DNA of 64,000 nucleotides, from contig NZ_BSPC01000063.1 in NCBI RefSeq assembly GCF_030160835.1, forward strand, positions 1-64,000, given 5' to 3'. The notes below the pieces were generated by a model. That model searched no databases. It was not told the DNA's origin and was given only the letters and a program-made list of their open reading frames with translations. The position numbers were made by a program, and so were the translations under genes. The stretch comes from Labrys miyagiensis (lineage in GTDB: Bacteria; Pseudomonadota; Alphaproteobacteria; Rhizobiales; Labraceae). Positions 33,615-41,561 of the stretch are shown here, in pieces; within the stretch, counting starts at the first letter, position 1, and each line of letters opens with the position of its first letter.

Positions 33615-34765
33615 GCGTTCATCCTTTGCGGGACAGGCAGCGTCTCGGGCTCATGGATCCACTGGCCACTCGCGCCGGAATCGAGGATCGCCTCGCAGAT
33701 CCGGCTGATGCGGGCGGCCTCGGCGAGATCCGGATAGGCGTTCCGGCCGACGGCGATGGCCTCGATGAACAATTTGAGCTCGATCGTCTTGAGGTCGTTG
33801 AAGCCGAGCCCGTGTCCCGGCGCCGGCAGGAAGGCGCCATAATCGGGATGGCTGGGGTCGATGAGCAGGCGCCGGAACCCCGAACCGCTCTTGTCGTCGA
33901 GATAGAGGCCGATCTCGTTCATGCGCTCGGCCTCGAAGCGCAAGGCACCGCGTTCGCCGATCAGCTCGAAGGTGAGATCCATCTTGCGGCCGAGCGCCAC
34001 GCGGCTGGTCTCGATCACGCCCGGCGTGCCACCCGCAAAACGCAGCAAGGCGGCAGCGAAGTCCTCGTTCTCCACCGCCCGCATCGGCGTGGCGGGATCC
34101 TGCGTCGGCCGCTGCGGATGCATGATCGCGCTGGTGCCCACGAGCGCCTCCACCGGCCCAAGCAGGAAACGCGCCACCGAAATGATATGGCAGCCCAGAT
34201 CCCCGAGCGCGCCGCAGCGCCCGGCCGTCGCAGCCGAGAGGCGCCAGCTGAAGGAGGCTTCCGCAGAAGCGAGATAATCCTCGAAATGCCGGCCGTAGAA
34301 ATGGAGCGGCCGCCCGATCACCCCCTGCTCGACGAGGTTGCGGGCATGGCGCACGAGCGGCGAGCGCAAATAGGTGAAGCCGACCGCGTTGACAATCCCC
34401 TTCGCTGCAGCCTCATCGGCGAGGGCCTGCGCCTCCGCGCTCGACAAGCCCACCGGTTTCTCGCACAGGAAGGGCTTGCCCTGCGCAATGGCACGCCGCG
34501 CGATCTGTGCATGGCCATTGCTCGGCACCGCGATGATGATGGCGTCGGCTTTGTCGACCGCTTCCCGCCAATCGGTTGTCGCCTGGGCAAACGCCAGCGA
34601 CTCAGCGGTGCTTTTCAGCCGCTCTGGATCGGCGTCGGCGAGGATGTGGGCTTTAGCGGCGAGCGGACAATCCTTGAATACAGCGTTGACGGCCCGAACC
34701 GCGAGACCGTGTGAGCGGCCTATGAATCCGGCACCAATCAAACCAATGCGCACTCGACCCTTCAT
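33611..34765 (-). CDS. Gfo/Idh/MocA family dehydrogenase
   Basis: A 384-residue NAD(P)-binding dehydrogenase: Rossmann motif GLIGAGFIGRSHGLAVRA, CEKPVGLSSAEAQA, GFTYLRSPLV and the family GDLGCHII motif. It resembles inositol dehydrogenases of the IolX/IolW or MocA kind more than classical IolG. It is the first gene of the leftward operon, starting at ATG 34765 and overlapping iolE by four bases. The MocR regulator is divergent, 115 bases away. The arrangement mocR divergent from a mocA-type gene and mocC-type gene recalls the rhizopine (3-O-methyl-scyllo-inosamine) locus of Sinorhizobium. Confidence 0.85.
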   Translation of the reverse strand: MKGRVRIGLIGAGFIGRSHGLAVRAVNAVFKDCPLAAKAHILADADPERLKSTAESLAFAQATTDWREAVDKADAIIIAVPSNGHAQIARRAIAQGKPFLCEKPVGLSSAEAQALADEAAAKGIVNAVGFTYLRSPLVRHARNLVEQGVIGRPLHFYGRHFEDYLASAEASFSWRLSAATAGRCGALGDLGCHIISVARFLLGPVEALVGTSAIMHPQRPTQDPATPMRAVENEDFAAALLRFAGGTPGVIETSRVALGRKMDLTFELIGERGALRFEAERMNEIGLYLDDKSGSGFRRLLIDPSHPDYGAFLPAPGHGLGFNDLKTIELKLFIEAIAVGRNAYPDLAEAARISRICEAILDSGASGQWIHEPETLPVPQRMNA

Positions 34766-34823
34766 GGGATCATCCGCCTGTTATTTAGGAAAATTCTATC
34801 CCTTGTTGTATCCTCCGCTAGAG

Positions 34824-34862
34824 CCAGTTTCTGAGAAAATGAAGGAACCAGTTTCTTGGTTC
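34824..34862 (+). promoter_or_regulatory. paired repeats upstream of mocR, putative MocR operator
   Basis: CCAGTTTCT occurs twice as a direct repeat (34824-34832 and 34848-34856, 24 bases apart). The second copy is inside a perfect inverted repeat GAACCA-N6-TGGTTC (34845-34862). Direct plus inverted repeats are what characterised MocR-type regulators (GabR, PdxR) bind, and the site lies in the divergent intergenic region between the Gfo/Idh gene and mocR. Confidence 0.6.
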
Positions 34863-34880
34863 TGTTCCGGAGCACTCGCG

Positions 34881-36365
34881 ATGCAACAGACCTTTCCGCT
34901 GGACGCACTTGACTTGGATCGGTCGAAGCAGGAGCCGTTGCATCGCCAGCTTTATCAAGCCTTGCGAGGCCTGATTCAGGGCGGTAGCCTCCCCGCAGGG
35001 GCCAAGCTTCCCTCAACCAGATCCCTGGCCGCCGATCTCGCCGTGGCGCGCAACATGGTCATTGCCGTCTATGACCAGCTCGTTACAGAGGGCTATCTTC
35101 AGAATAGGCCGGGAGCACGACCGGTGGTCGTGGACTTACCGCTCAGACCTGCCCCTCCCCAGCAGCGACAGCTGTACGTTCGGGGGTGCGGCTTGTCGCG
35201 GCGCGGCGAGGCGATGATGTCTCAGCCCTTCCATCACGGCTTGCCGGGCCAGATTGCCTTTCATCCGGGCATGCCCGATGCACGCAGCTTTCCCTTCGGT
35301 GCCTGGAGCCGACTGCTGGCGCGGCGTACCAACTTTGCTGGCGCCAGCTTGTTCGGCACGTACAATGTCACCGGCCATCCCGCCCTGCGCGAGGCTCTCG
35401 CCGCCTATCTGCGTACCGCGCGGGGCGTGCGCTGCGATGCCGACCAGATCGTCATCACCACCGGCGCGCAAGCCGCATTCGATCTTCTGGCCCGCTTGCT
35501 GATCGATCCAGGGGATGAGGTTTGGATGGAGGAGCCGGGTTATCTGGGCGCACAGTCGGCTCTCGTTGCCGCCGGCGCAAAGCTAGTATCTCTGCCGGTA
35601 GGGCTTGACGGCTGGCAGTTGGAACGTCCTCCGACTTCTGCCCGGTTGATCTATGTTACGCCAGCCTGCCAGTATCCGCTCGGTGTGACCATGCGCATGG
35701 AGCAGCGCCTGCGCCTGCTCGAAATCGCCGAACAGAGCAAGGCCTGGGTGATCGAGGACGATTTCGATGGCGAATACCGCTTCCAGGGCCGCCCGATTCC
35801 GGCCATGCAGGGTACGGACCACTCGGGCCGTGTGATCTATGTCGGCACGTTTGCCAAGATCCTGTTTCCGGCTCTGCGTCTCGGCTTCATGGTGCTGCCT
35901 TCCGCCCTTTATCGACGTATCCCGCATGCCCTCAGCATTACCGGGCAATTCGCGCCGCTCCTGCTGCAAGCTGCCTTGGCCGACTTCATTACCGAAGGCC
36001 TGATGTCTCGCCACCTCAAGCGCATGCGCCGCATCTATGCAGCGCGGCTGCAAGGCTTCCACGAACTGTGTGCGTCGCAACTATCAAACCGTCTTACGCT
36101 CCTGAATGGCGACGCCGGCATCCAGATTGTCGGGCTGTTGCAGGACGGCTTCGATGATCGGCTCGTCACCCAGGCCGCACAGGATTTGGGGCTTAACCTG
36201 CTACCGCTGTCGAAGCATTACCGCCATGGCTCGCCCCGCCATGGCCTGGTCCTGGGCTATGCGGCCTGCGACAAGCCAGAGACGCAACTAGGCATCGAGC
36301 ACCTTAGCCGGGCTCTCGACATTTCGCTTAGGCTCCGAAAGAATGAACGGCACGATCCCGCCTGA
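34881..36365 (+). CDS. mocR: MocR-family regulator (GntR winged helix fused to aminotransferase-like domain)
   Basis: A 494-residue MocR protein. The N-terminal GntR winged helix reads PLHRQLYQALRGLIQGGSLP and LPSTRSLAADLAVARNMVI; a linker follows; then a fold-type I aminotransferase domain with FHPGMPDARSFP, ITTGAQAAFDLLARLL, EDDFDGEYRF and the PLP lysine in YVGTFAKILFPALRLGFM. MocR proteins act as regulators that bind PLP or a PLP adduct with an amine. ATG 34881 has GGAG nine bases upstream; a longer upstream frame is antisense to the neighbouring dehydrogenase. Divergent from the inositol-type operon, it may sense an amino-inositol or simply PLP (PdxR type). Confidence 0.9.
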   Translation: MQQTFPLDALDLDRSKQEPLHRQLYQALRGLIQGGSLPAGAKLPSTRSLAADLAVARNMVIAVYDQLVTEGYLQNRPGARPVVVDLPLRPAPPQQRQLYVRGCGLSRRGEAMMSQPFHHGLPGQIAFHPGMPDARSFPFGAWSRLLARRTNFAGASLFGTYNVTGHPALREALAAYLRTARGVRCDADQIVITTGAQAAFDLLARLLIDPGDEVWMEEPGYLGAQSALVAAGAKLVSLPVGLDGWQLERPPTSARLIYVTPACQYPLGVTMRMEQRLRLLEIAEQSKAWVIEDDFDGEYRFQGRPIPAMQGTDHSGRVIYVGTFAKILFPALRLGFMVLPSALYRRIPHALSITGQFAPLLLQAALADFITEGLMSRHLKRMRRIYAARLQGFHELCASQLSNRLTLLNGDAGIQIVGLLQDGFDDRLVTQAAQDLGLNLLPLSKHYRHGSPRHGLVLGYAACDKPETQLGIEHLSRALDISLRLRKNERHDPA

Positions 36366-36608
36366 TGGTCCGCGCCAATGGTCGGAGACGATCAAATGGC
36401 AGGTGTTCCTCCTGACAGTGAGGCACCGCCAGTCTCTGTCTTACGCGGTAGACCGATGACAGGAAACGGCACGGGTCTGTCGTGCGAGCATCGATTCCAC
36501 TGACTGGATTCGCATAAGACAGTTATGGCCGGCCCGTACTCGCCCATTCCGGCTCGGCACGGGCATGTGCGCCCGTACCGACTATCAGACTCGGCTGACG
36601 GATCTCGA
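36366..36608. other. intergenic, convergent
   Basis: About 240 bases between the ends of mocR and the MucR-like gene, which converge. The stretch around 36536-36583 contains inverted arms CGGGCATGTGCGCCCG (imperfect hairpin), possibly a bidirectional terminator, but no T run follows. Confidence 0.3.
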
Positions 36609-37043
36609 CTATTTGCGTCGACGAGTCGATCTTCGCCCCTGTCCAAGTCCCATCGTCTTGGCGAGTTCGGAACGCTGCTTGGCATAGTTAGGTGCGACCA
36701 TGGGATAATCGGCTGGAAGGCCCCATCTCGCTCGGTAGTCCTCGGGCGTCATGCCATAGCTGCTCGACAAATGCCGCTTCAATGATTTGTATTTCTTGCC
36801 GTCCTCGAGAGAAATGAGGAAGTCGGGCGTTACCGACTTCTTGATCGGCACAGCGGGAATTGGCTTGGCCGCCTCAACTTCCTGGGAGAATTCTCCCTTC
36901 TCAATGCGTGCCAGCGCTGCATGTACCTCTGCAATGAGCCGCGGAAGATCGGCAGAGGAAACAGAATTATTTGCGACATACGCCGCAACGACATCGGCGG
37001 CAATTCTGGTTAGATCCGCGTTCGTTGATAGATCCTGTTCCAT
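36609..37043 (-). CDS. MucR/Ros-family transcriptional regulator without full zinc site
   Basis: A 144-residue MucR/Ros-family protein. The N-terminal half matches the family oligomerisation region (TRIAADVVAAYVANNSV); the C-terminal half has LEDGKKYKSLKRHL, MTPEDYRARWGLPADYPMVA and KTMGLGQ. MucR/Ros zinc fingers use Cys-X2-Asp-X9-His-X3-His. Here the spacing is kept, Asp81 and His91 are retained, but the Cys position is Ser78 and the second His position is Ser95, so a classical zinc site is unlikely. MucR proteins bind AT-rich DNA and regulate exopolysaccharide and symbiosis genes, so the neighbour exoY, 190 bases away on the same strand, may be a target. Confidence 0.87.
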   Translation of the reverse strand: MEQDLSTNADLTRIAADVVAAYVANNSVSSADLPRLIAEVHAALARIEKGEFSQEVEAAKPIPAVPIKKSVTPDFLISLEDGKKYKSLKRHLSSSYGMTPEDYRARWGLPADYPMVAPNYAKQRSELAKTMGLGQGRRSTRRRK

Positions 37044-37232
37044 TCTATAGTGTTCTCCGGTAGATATTTAGCTCCATAGCTCTCTATTTTATGCGCCAAC
37101 GGGGTAGTGAAGTTCAAGTTATCAATCGTTATAGAATCATAGTGCTTTGGGGTTAAGTGGACGATGGACCGCCCCAAGATGACGATGCGAGGGTTACGGA
37201 CAACCCGCCAACGACCCCCTGCGGTCACACTT

Positions 37233-37946
37233 TCAATACGAACCCGAGGACTTCAGCACGGCTGGCACGGTCTTGGCGATGATCGAGAGATCGCGCCAGA
37301 AGCTCCACTCCCGGACATAGCGCACATCGAGGGCCACGCGGTCGTGATAGGAGGTGTCGTTGCGGCCGCTGATCTGCCACAGGCCCGTCAGGCCGGGGCG
37401 GACGCGCTTGTAGTCCTCGATATGCAGGCCGTAGCGCACGATCTCGTCCCGCACGATCGGCCGCGGGCCGACCAGGCTCATGTCGCCGAGGATGATGTTG
37501 ATGAGCTGGGGCAGCTCGTCCACGCTCGACTTGCGCAGGAACCCGCCGATCGGCGTGATGCGCGGATCGTTCTTGAGCTTGTGGGTCTCCTCCCACTCCT
37601 GCCGGGCGGCTTCATTGTCCCGCAGATGAGAGCGCAGGACGAGATCGGCGTTGACGACCATGCTGCGGAACTTGAGACAGGGAAAGCTCTTGCCGCCCAG
37701 GCCCACGCGGTTGTGGCGGATGAAGAGAGGGCGGCCCTGGAGGATAAGCAGAGCCCCCGCCATGGCGGCGATCAAAGGCAGCAGGAAGATCAGGGCAGCC
37801 GAGGACACCGCGACGTCGAATCCGCGCTTGCTGAGTTGCGCGACCTTGCGGGAAACGATCGTCCTGATCTCGACACGGCCGGAGCTTGCGTTCCGGGTAC
37901 CAGCAATACCGGCGTCAGAATTCACGCCAACAGTTTCAGTTGCCAC
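37233..37946 (-). CDS. exoY: undecaprenyl-phosphate sugar phosphotransferase, ExoY-like
   Basis: A 237-residue bacterial sugar transferase. It has an N-terminal membrane helix (KRGFDVAVSSAALIFLLPLI), then the family motifs FIRHNRVGLGGKSFPCLKFRSM, RKSSVDELPQLINIILGDMS, LVGPRPIV and RPGLTGLWQISGR. ExoY transfers the first sugar phosphate (galactose-1-phosphate in succinoglycan) to undecaprenyl phosphate at the inner membrane. No other exopolysaccharide genes are nearby, so it is a lone initiator. Its upstream region is strongly AT-rich, a plausible MucR target. Confidence 0.9.
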   Translation of the reverse strand: MATETVGVNSDAGIAGTRNASSGRVEIRTIVSRKVAQLSKRGFDVAVSSAALIFLLPLIAAMAGALLILQGRPLFIRHNRVGLGGKSFPCLKFRSMVVNADLVLRSHLRDNEAARQEWEETHKLKNDPRITPIGGFLRKSSVDELPQLINIILGDMSLVGPRPIVRDEIVRYGLHIEDYKRVRPGLTGLWQISGRNDTSYHDRVALDVRYVREWSFWRDLSIIAKTVPAVLKSSGSY

Positions 37947-38761
37947 CTTCGTATCCTCTACGGAGAGTTGTTTTGCGACCTTACTCGACGAATTTTACAG
38001 CGGGCTTGTAAATATAAATATCGAATATGATCTTTATACTATCTACGCGACCCGAACCCATCCAACAGTTCATATATGTTACGTATAACAATGTCTGAAA
38101 TGTAGGCTTTGGCGATGTGACTTAGTTTTGTCTTCCGCCGATCATGAGCAGTGTAATACACGAGCGGGTTGGACTGGTCGTTAGCATCTCGTCCTAAGTC
38201 TTAACTGATGGTACAAAAACAATTGTGAAATGCAGCAGAAGGACTCAAACCAGCCATTTGCCCGTTCGCCCGGCGATGGGATAGGCGTAACGCGCGCAAA
38301 TGATACCGTCGCGCTGATGATTGACCCACCAACGCAAGAGAGGCTGTCATCCTCCACAATGACACGGGCGCGTCTTGCGGAGATCATCACCCACGTTTTG
38401 GGCCAAGAAAGAATTGGATGCGCTACGGCCCGCTATGGCCGAGGGCAAGAGCGCTCGCGGAGGTGGGATTCGTTGAACGGGAGTACGGTGAACTGGTCGG
38501 CGCAGATTGTGACTCGGCAACATGCAGCAGTTGGCGAGGGGCGTGCGAGATGCCCATTATGTATAGATTCGCAACGGACGTCCTGGGATGGAGGGAAATT
38601 CTCGCGTGCCTAGACCCCGACAGTGCGAGAGAAGCTGGAACCCAGGCGCAATATCCTATTTAGCCCTAAAGCGAATATGGCTTGAGTTTAACCGAGGCAG
38701 TCAGCCAAAATGATCGGACCAGCAATGGCCTGCTGATATTCTTGTTTCGTAGGGGTGTGGA
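37947..38761. other. 815-bp region without a supported gene
   Basis: The first 250 bases are very AT-rich (around 38005-38095) and probably hold the exoY promoter and MucR-type binding sites. Between about 38230 and 38660 two overlapping + frames (a 127- and an 81-residue one) have similar sense but neither matches anything known to me. Their sequences look like one protein broken by a frameshift around 38420 (ITHVLGQERI... joined to ...EVGFVEREYGELVGADCD), so this may be an unidentified decayed gene. Confidence 0.35.
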
Positions 38762-38971
38762 ATGCCTACCGGTACCGTGAAGTGGTTCAATTCGACCAAG
38801 GGCTTCGGTTTCATACAACCCGACAGTGGTGGTGGTGACGTGTTCGTTCATATCAGCGCCGTCGAGCGAGCTGGTCTGCGCGATTTGCGGGAAGGCCAGA
38901 AGATTTCGTACGAGCTTGTGGCCGACCGGCGGACAGGCAAATCGTCAGCAGACAATCTCAAGCCGAGCTGA
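38762..38971 (+). CDS. cold-shock-domain protein (CspA family)
   Basis: A 69-residue single cold-shock domain containing both nucleic-acid-binding motifs: KGFGFI (RNP1-like) near residue 13 and VFVHISAV (RNP2-like) near residue 28. Length is normal. It presumably acts as an RNA chaperone. Its last 14 bases overlap convergently with the 3' end of the type III polyketide synthase gene, so the two transcripts collide. Confidence 0.93.
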   Translation: MPTGTVKWFNSTKGFGFIQPDSGGGDVFVHISAVERAGLRDLREGQKISYELVADRRTGKSSADNLKPS

Positions 38972-40019
38972 GAGTAAGACAGCTGGCGGTAAAGCCAGGC
39001 CCCATGGCGAGCAGGGCAGAGCGGGGTGGCAGGCCCGCTTTGATCGCCTGTTCGAGCACGAAAAGCACCGTGGGCGCGGACATGTTGCCATGGCTGGCCA
39101 GGATCGCACGTTCATGGTCGAGCGTGCCGCTGACAAGTGCCAGGCTTTCTTCCAGTGCGATGATAACCTTCGCCCCTCCCGGATGACAGATGAAGCGATC
39201 GACGTCAGCCAGGCACAGGCCTGCCCGGGACAGGATGGCATTCACAGCAGGGCCTACATGGCGCTGAGCGAAGGGCGGGATCGCTCTGTCAAATATGACA
39301 CCAAGTCCTTGAGGGTCGATCTTCCAGCCCATGATATCGAGCGTCCCTGGCCATAGATGCTCTCCGCTGGCTTCGAATTCCGCGATCTCCCCTTCGCGAC
39401 GGCCTTCGCTCTGACGCAATACACAGGCAGCGGCGCCATCGGCGAAAAGCGCCGATGCCACGATATTGGCCTTGGTCAATTCGTCCAGGCGGAAGGATAG
39501 CGAGCAGAGTTCCACAGCAACGAAGAGCACGACGGCGCCAGACCGCGCTTCCGCGAGCCTGCGAGCGATCGACAGGCCGGAAACGCCCCCAGCGCAGCCC
39601 AAGCCGAACAATGGGACGCGTTCAATGTCGACTCGTAATCCCAGCGCGCGGCTTACGCGGGCGTCAAGGCTCGGCGTTGCAATTCCGGTGGAACTAACCG
39701 TCACCACGCTGTCGACCTCTTCAGGCCGAACACCGGCTGAAGCCAGTGCCTTGCCGGCAACTTCGAGATAGAGAGCGCTCGCCGCTTCCAAATAGGCAAC
39801 GCCGCGCTCAGGCCAGCCCTTGGGCTCAAGGTACCATTCGATGGGACGCACCAAATGGCGCTCCACGATGCCCGTCGTCTCAAAAACCTGCGCAATTCGA
39901 TCAAAGCCATCAAAACGGCCCGCGAAGGCCTGGGAGGCAGCAGCGGCAGCGTCGGTCTGTCGAATGACATGGCTGGGTGTCGCGGTCGCTAAGCCCAGTA
40001 ATTTTACGGATGCATCCAA
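38958..40019 (-). CDS. type III polyketide synthase (chalcone/alkylresorcinol synthase-like)
   Basis: A 353-residue type III polyketide synthase of normal length. The catalytic triad is visible: Cys142 in [12 protein letters not shown], His279 in FICHPGGAK and Asn312 in SHGNMSAPT. The enzyme extends an acyl-CoA with malonyl-CoA and cyclises it to a resorcinol, pyrone or similar. Translation most likely starts at TTG 40019, since AGGA lies seven bases upstream and the protein then begins at the family N-terminus; a long upstream extension is spurious. The divergent TPR, methyltransferase and MFS genes suggest one phenolic-lipid pathway. Confidence 0.9.
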   Translation of the reverse strand: MDASVKLLGLATATPSHVIRQTDAAAAASQAFAGRFDGFDRIAQVFETTGIVERHLVRPIEWYLEPKGWPERGVAYLEAASALYLEVAGKALASAGVRPEEVDSVVTVSSTGIATPSLDARVSRALGLRVDIERVPLFGLGCAGGVSGLSIARRLAEARSGAVVLFVAVELCSLSFRLDELTKANIVASALFADGAAACVLRQSEGRREGEIAEFEASGEHLWPGTLDIMGWKIDPQGLGVIFDRAIPPFAQRHVGPAVNAILSRAGLCLADVDRFICHPGGAKVIIALEESLALVSGTLDHERAILASHGNMSAPTVLFVLEQAIKAGLPPRSALLAMGPGFTASCLTLSSA

Positions 40020-40292
40020 TATCTTGTCCTGACGCCCCCGCCTTTCACCGCGTCCGAAATGTTCGGGCTGACGAAAACACCTGAGCCGGTCCGAATATTC
40101 AGCTGGGCCTGGATTGGGACGGATTCTTCGCCTTTCGACCGTCGCGACGCTGCGGCGGTCAGTCTCGTCCGGCTGATTTAGAGGGGTCGAGGTGCCGGCC
40201 TTCCGGCATAGCCGTGGCGAAAAGCTGGCTGCGATGTCGAATAATTTCCGCTGCGAGCTGTTCTTTGTTTGACCAAGGCAAAGGAGGAACAA
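40020..40292. promoter_or_regulatory. divergent promoter region, PKS / TPR genes
   Basis: A 273-base intergenic region between divergent genes; it must contain both promoters. I did not find a consensus pair or a clear palindrome. Confidence 0.4.
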
Positions 40293-40883
40293 ATGACTTT
40301 CGCGATATCCGCGCATACACGCCACCTGTCGCTTGCATTCATCTCGGCCGCTTTCATCCTTTCCGCCGGCGCATCTTTTGCGGCTGGAGGAGGCAGTGGC
40401 GGTGATAACGGCGACGCTAACAAAAAGGGCGATAAGGGCAAGCCGATAACGGATATGACCACGTGTCCGAAGGGGCAGGTGTGGAACGTCAAAAAGAAAG
40501 AGTGCACGAAGCAAAAGGCAGATGCGCTGCCCGACGACGATATGGCGAACTACGCCTGGGTACTTGCCAAGGCTGATCGCTATCAGGAAGCGCTTGACGT
40601 GCTTAATCTTCTGCACGATCCCAACACTGCCAAGGCTCTGAACTATCGCGGCTTTGCGACGCGCAAGCTGGGCCGCACAGACGAGGGGATCGGCTATTAC
40701 CTCAAATCCGTTCAGCTCGACCCGCACTATGCTCAGGTTCGTGAATATCTCGGCGAAGCGTATGTCATCAAGGGTCGCGTCGATCTCGCGAAAGACCAAC
40801 TCGGTACAATCAAGACCATCTGCGGCGGTACGGAATGCGAGGAGTATGAGGATCTGAGCGCGGCGATAAAGGGAGCCAGCTAG
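40293..40883 (+). CDS. exported TPR-repeat protein
   Basis: A 196-residue protein with a signal peptide (SLAFISAAFILSAGASFAAG), a low-complexity Gly/Asp/Lys-rich stretch after cleavage, a Cys-containing segment (TTCPKGQVWNVKKKECTKQK) that may form a disulfide, and about two TPR repeats (NYAWVLAKADRYQEALDVL; ALNYRGFATRKLGRTDEGIG; YAQVREYLGEAYVIKGRVDL). The start has a perfect AAGGAGG site. Such periplasmic TPR proteins mediate interactions; function unknown. It lies between the PKS and methyltransferase genes. Confidence 0.82.
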   Translation: MTFAISAHTRHLSLAFISAAFILSAGASFAAGGGSGGDNGDANKKGDKGKPITDMTTCPKGQVWNVKKKECTKQKADALPDDDMANYAWVLAKADRYQEALDVLNLLHDPNTAKALNYRGFATRKLGRTDEGIGYYLKSVQLDPHYAQVREYLGEAYVIKGRVDLAKDQLGTIKTICGGTECEEYEDLSAAIKGAS

Positions 40884-41054
40884 GATCTCCTTGGCATCCC
40901 GGATTGAAAATCGGCTCGCGCAGAGCGCTCAATGCGATGTTTTTTTTACGGCAACCGGTCCACGTATTATTCGCGTCGTTTCACCGGGCAAAGGCCTCGC
41001 AGAAATGAAGAGAGCCAATTCAACTTCAGCCTTTGTTTTACAGAAGATGGCAGC

Positions 41055-41561
41055 ATGACAGCTGCCATTATTCTTTTGTTGCTGGTGACGACCGAGCGGC
41101 TAGCCGAACTGTGGTTTGCTCGCCGAAATACAGTATCACTATTGGCTCAAGGAGCTTATGAAGTCGCGCCACGCCATTATGCGCTAATCATGCTGCTGCA
41201 TGCGTCTTGGCTGACTGGTCTGTGGTTGCTTGGTTGGTCCCATGCAGTGGGATTGGGCTGGTTGTTGTTCTTTCTTGCGCTCCAGTTGCTACGGGGATGG
41301 ACACTCCTGACGCTTGGCCGGCGCTGGACCACACGCATCATTGTCTTGCCAGGCGCTCCGCTTGTTCGAACTGGGCCTTACAGGTTGGTGTCGCATCCAA
41401 ACTATCTCGTCGTGATCGGTGAGATTGCCGTTCTGCCCCTGTGCCTCGGGCTGGGTTGGTATGCGTTGGCCTTCTCGCTGGCGAACGCCATCGTCCTGGC
41501 GGTTCGCATCCGCGCAGAGAATGCCGCTCTTATGGGATTGCGTGATGTCCAACGCGCATGA
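41055..41561 (+). CDS. isoprenylcysteine carboxyl methyltransferase family protein
   Basis: A 168-residue membrane methyltransferase of the ICMT/PEMT type, with four or so membrane segments and the cofactor-site motif RTGPYRLVSHPNYLVV. Bacterial homologues next to type III polyketide synthases (for example BpsB beside BpsA in Bacillus) O-methylate alkylpyrones or alkylresorcinols, which is the likely role here. Its last 17 bases overlap the MFS gene start, so the two are coupled. The start was set at ATG 41055, where the first membrane helix begins. Confidence 0.83.
   Translation: MTAAIILLLLVTTERLAELWFARRNTVSLLAQGAYEVAPRHYALIMLLHASWLTGLWLLGWSHAVGLGWLLFFLALQLLRGWTLLTLGRRWTTRIIVLPGAPLVRTGPYRLVSHPNYLVVIGEIAVLPLCLGLGWYALAFSLANAIVLAVRIRAENAALMGLRDVQRA

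Noticed and set aside
38181-38390. Minus-strand 69-codon frame with VIVEDDS resembling a response-regulator start
   Set aside because: Only six residues match; the rest has no receiver-domain features.
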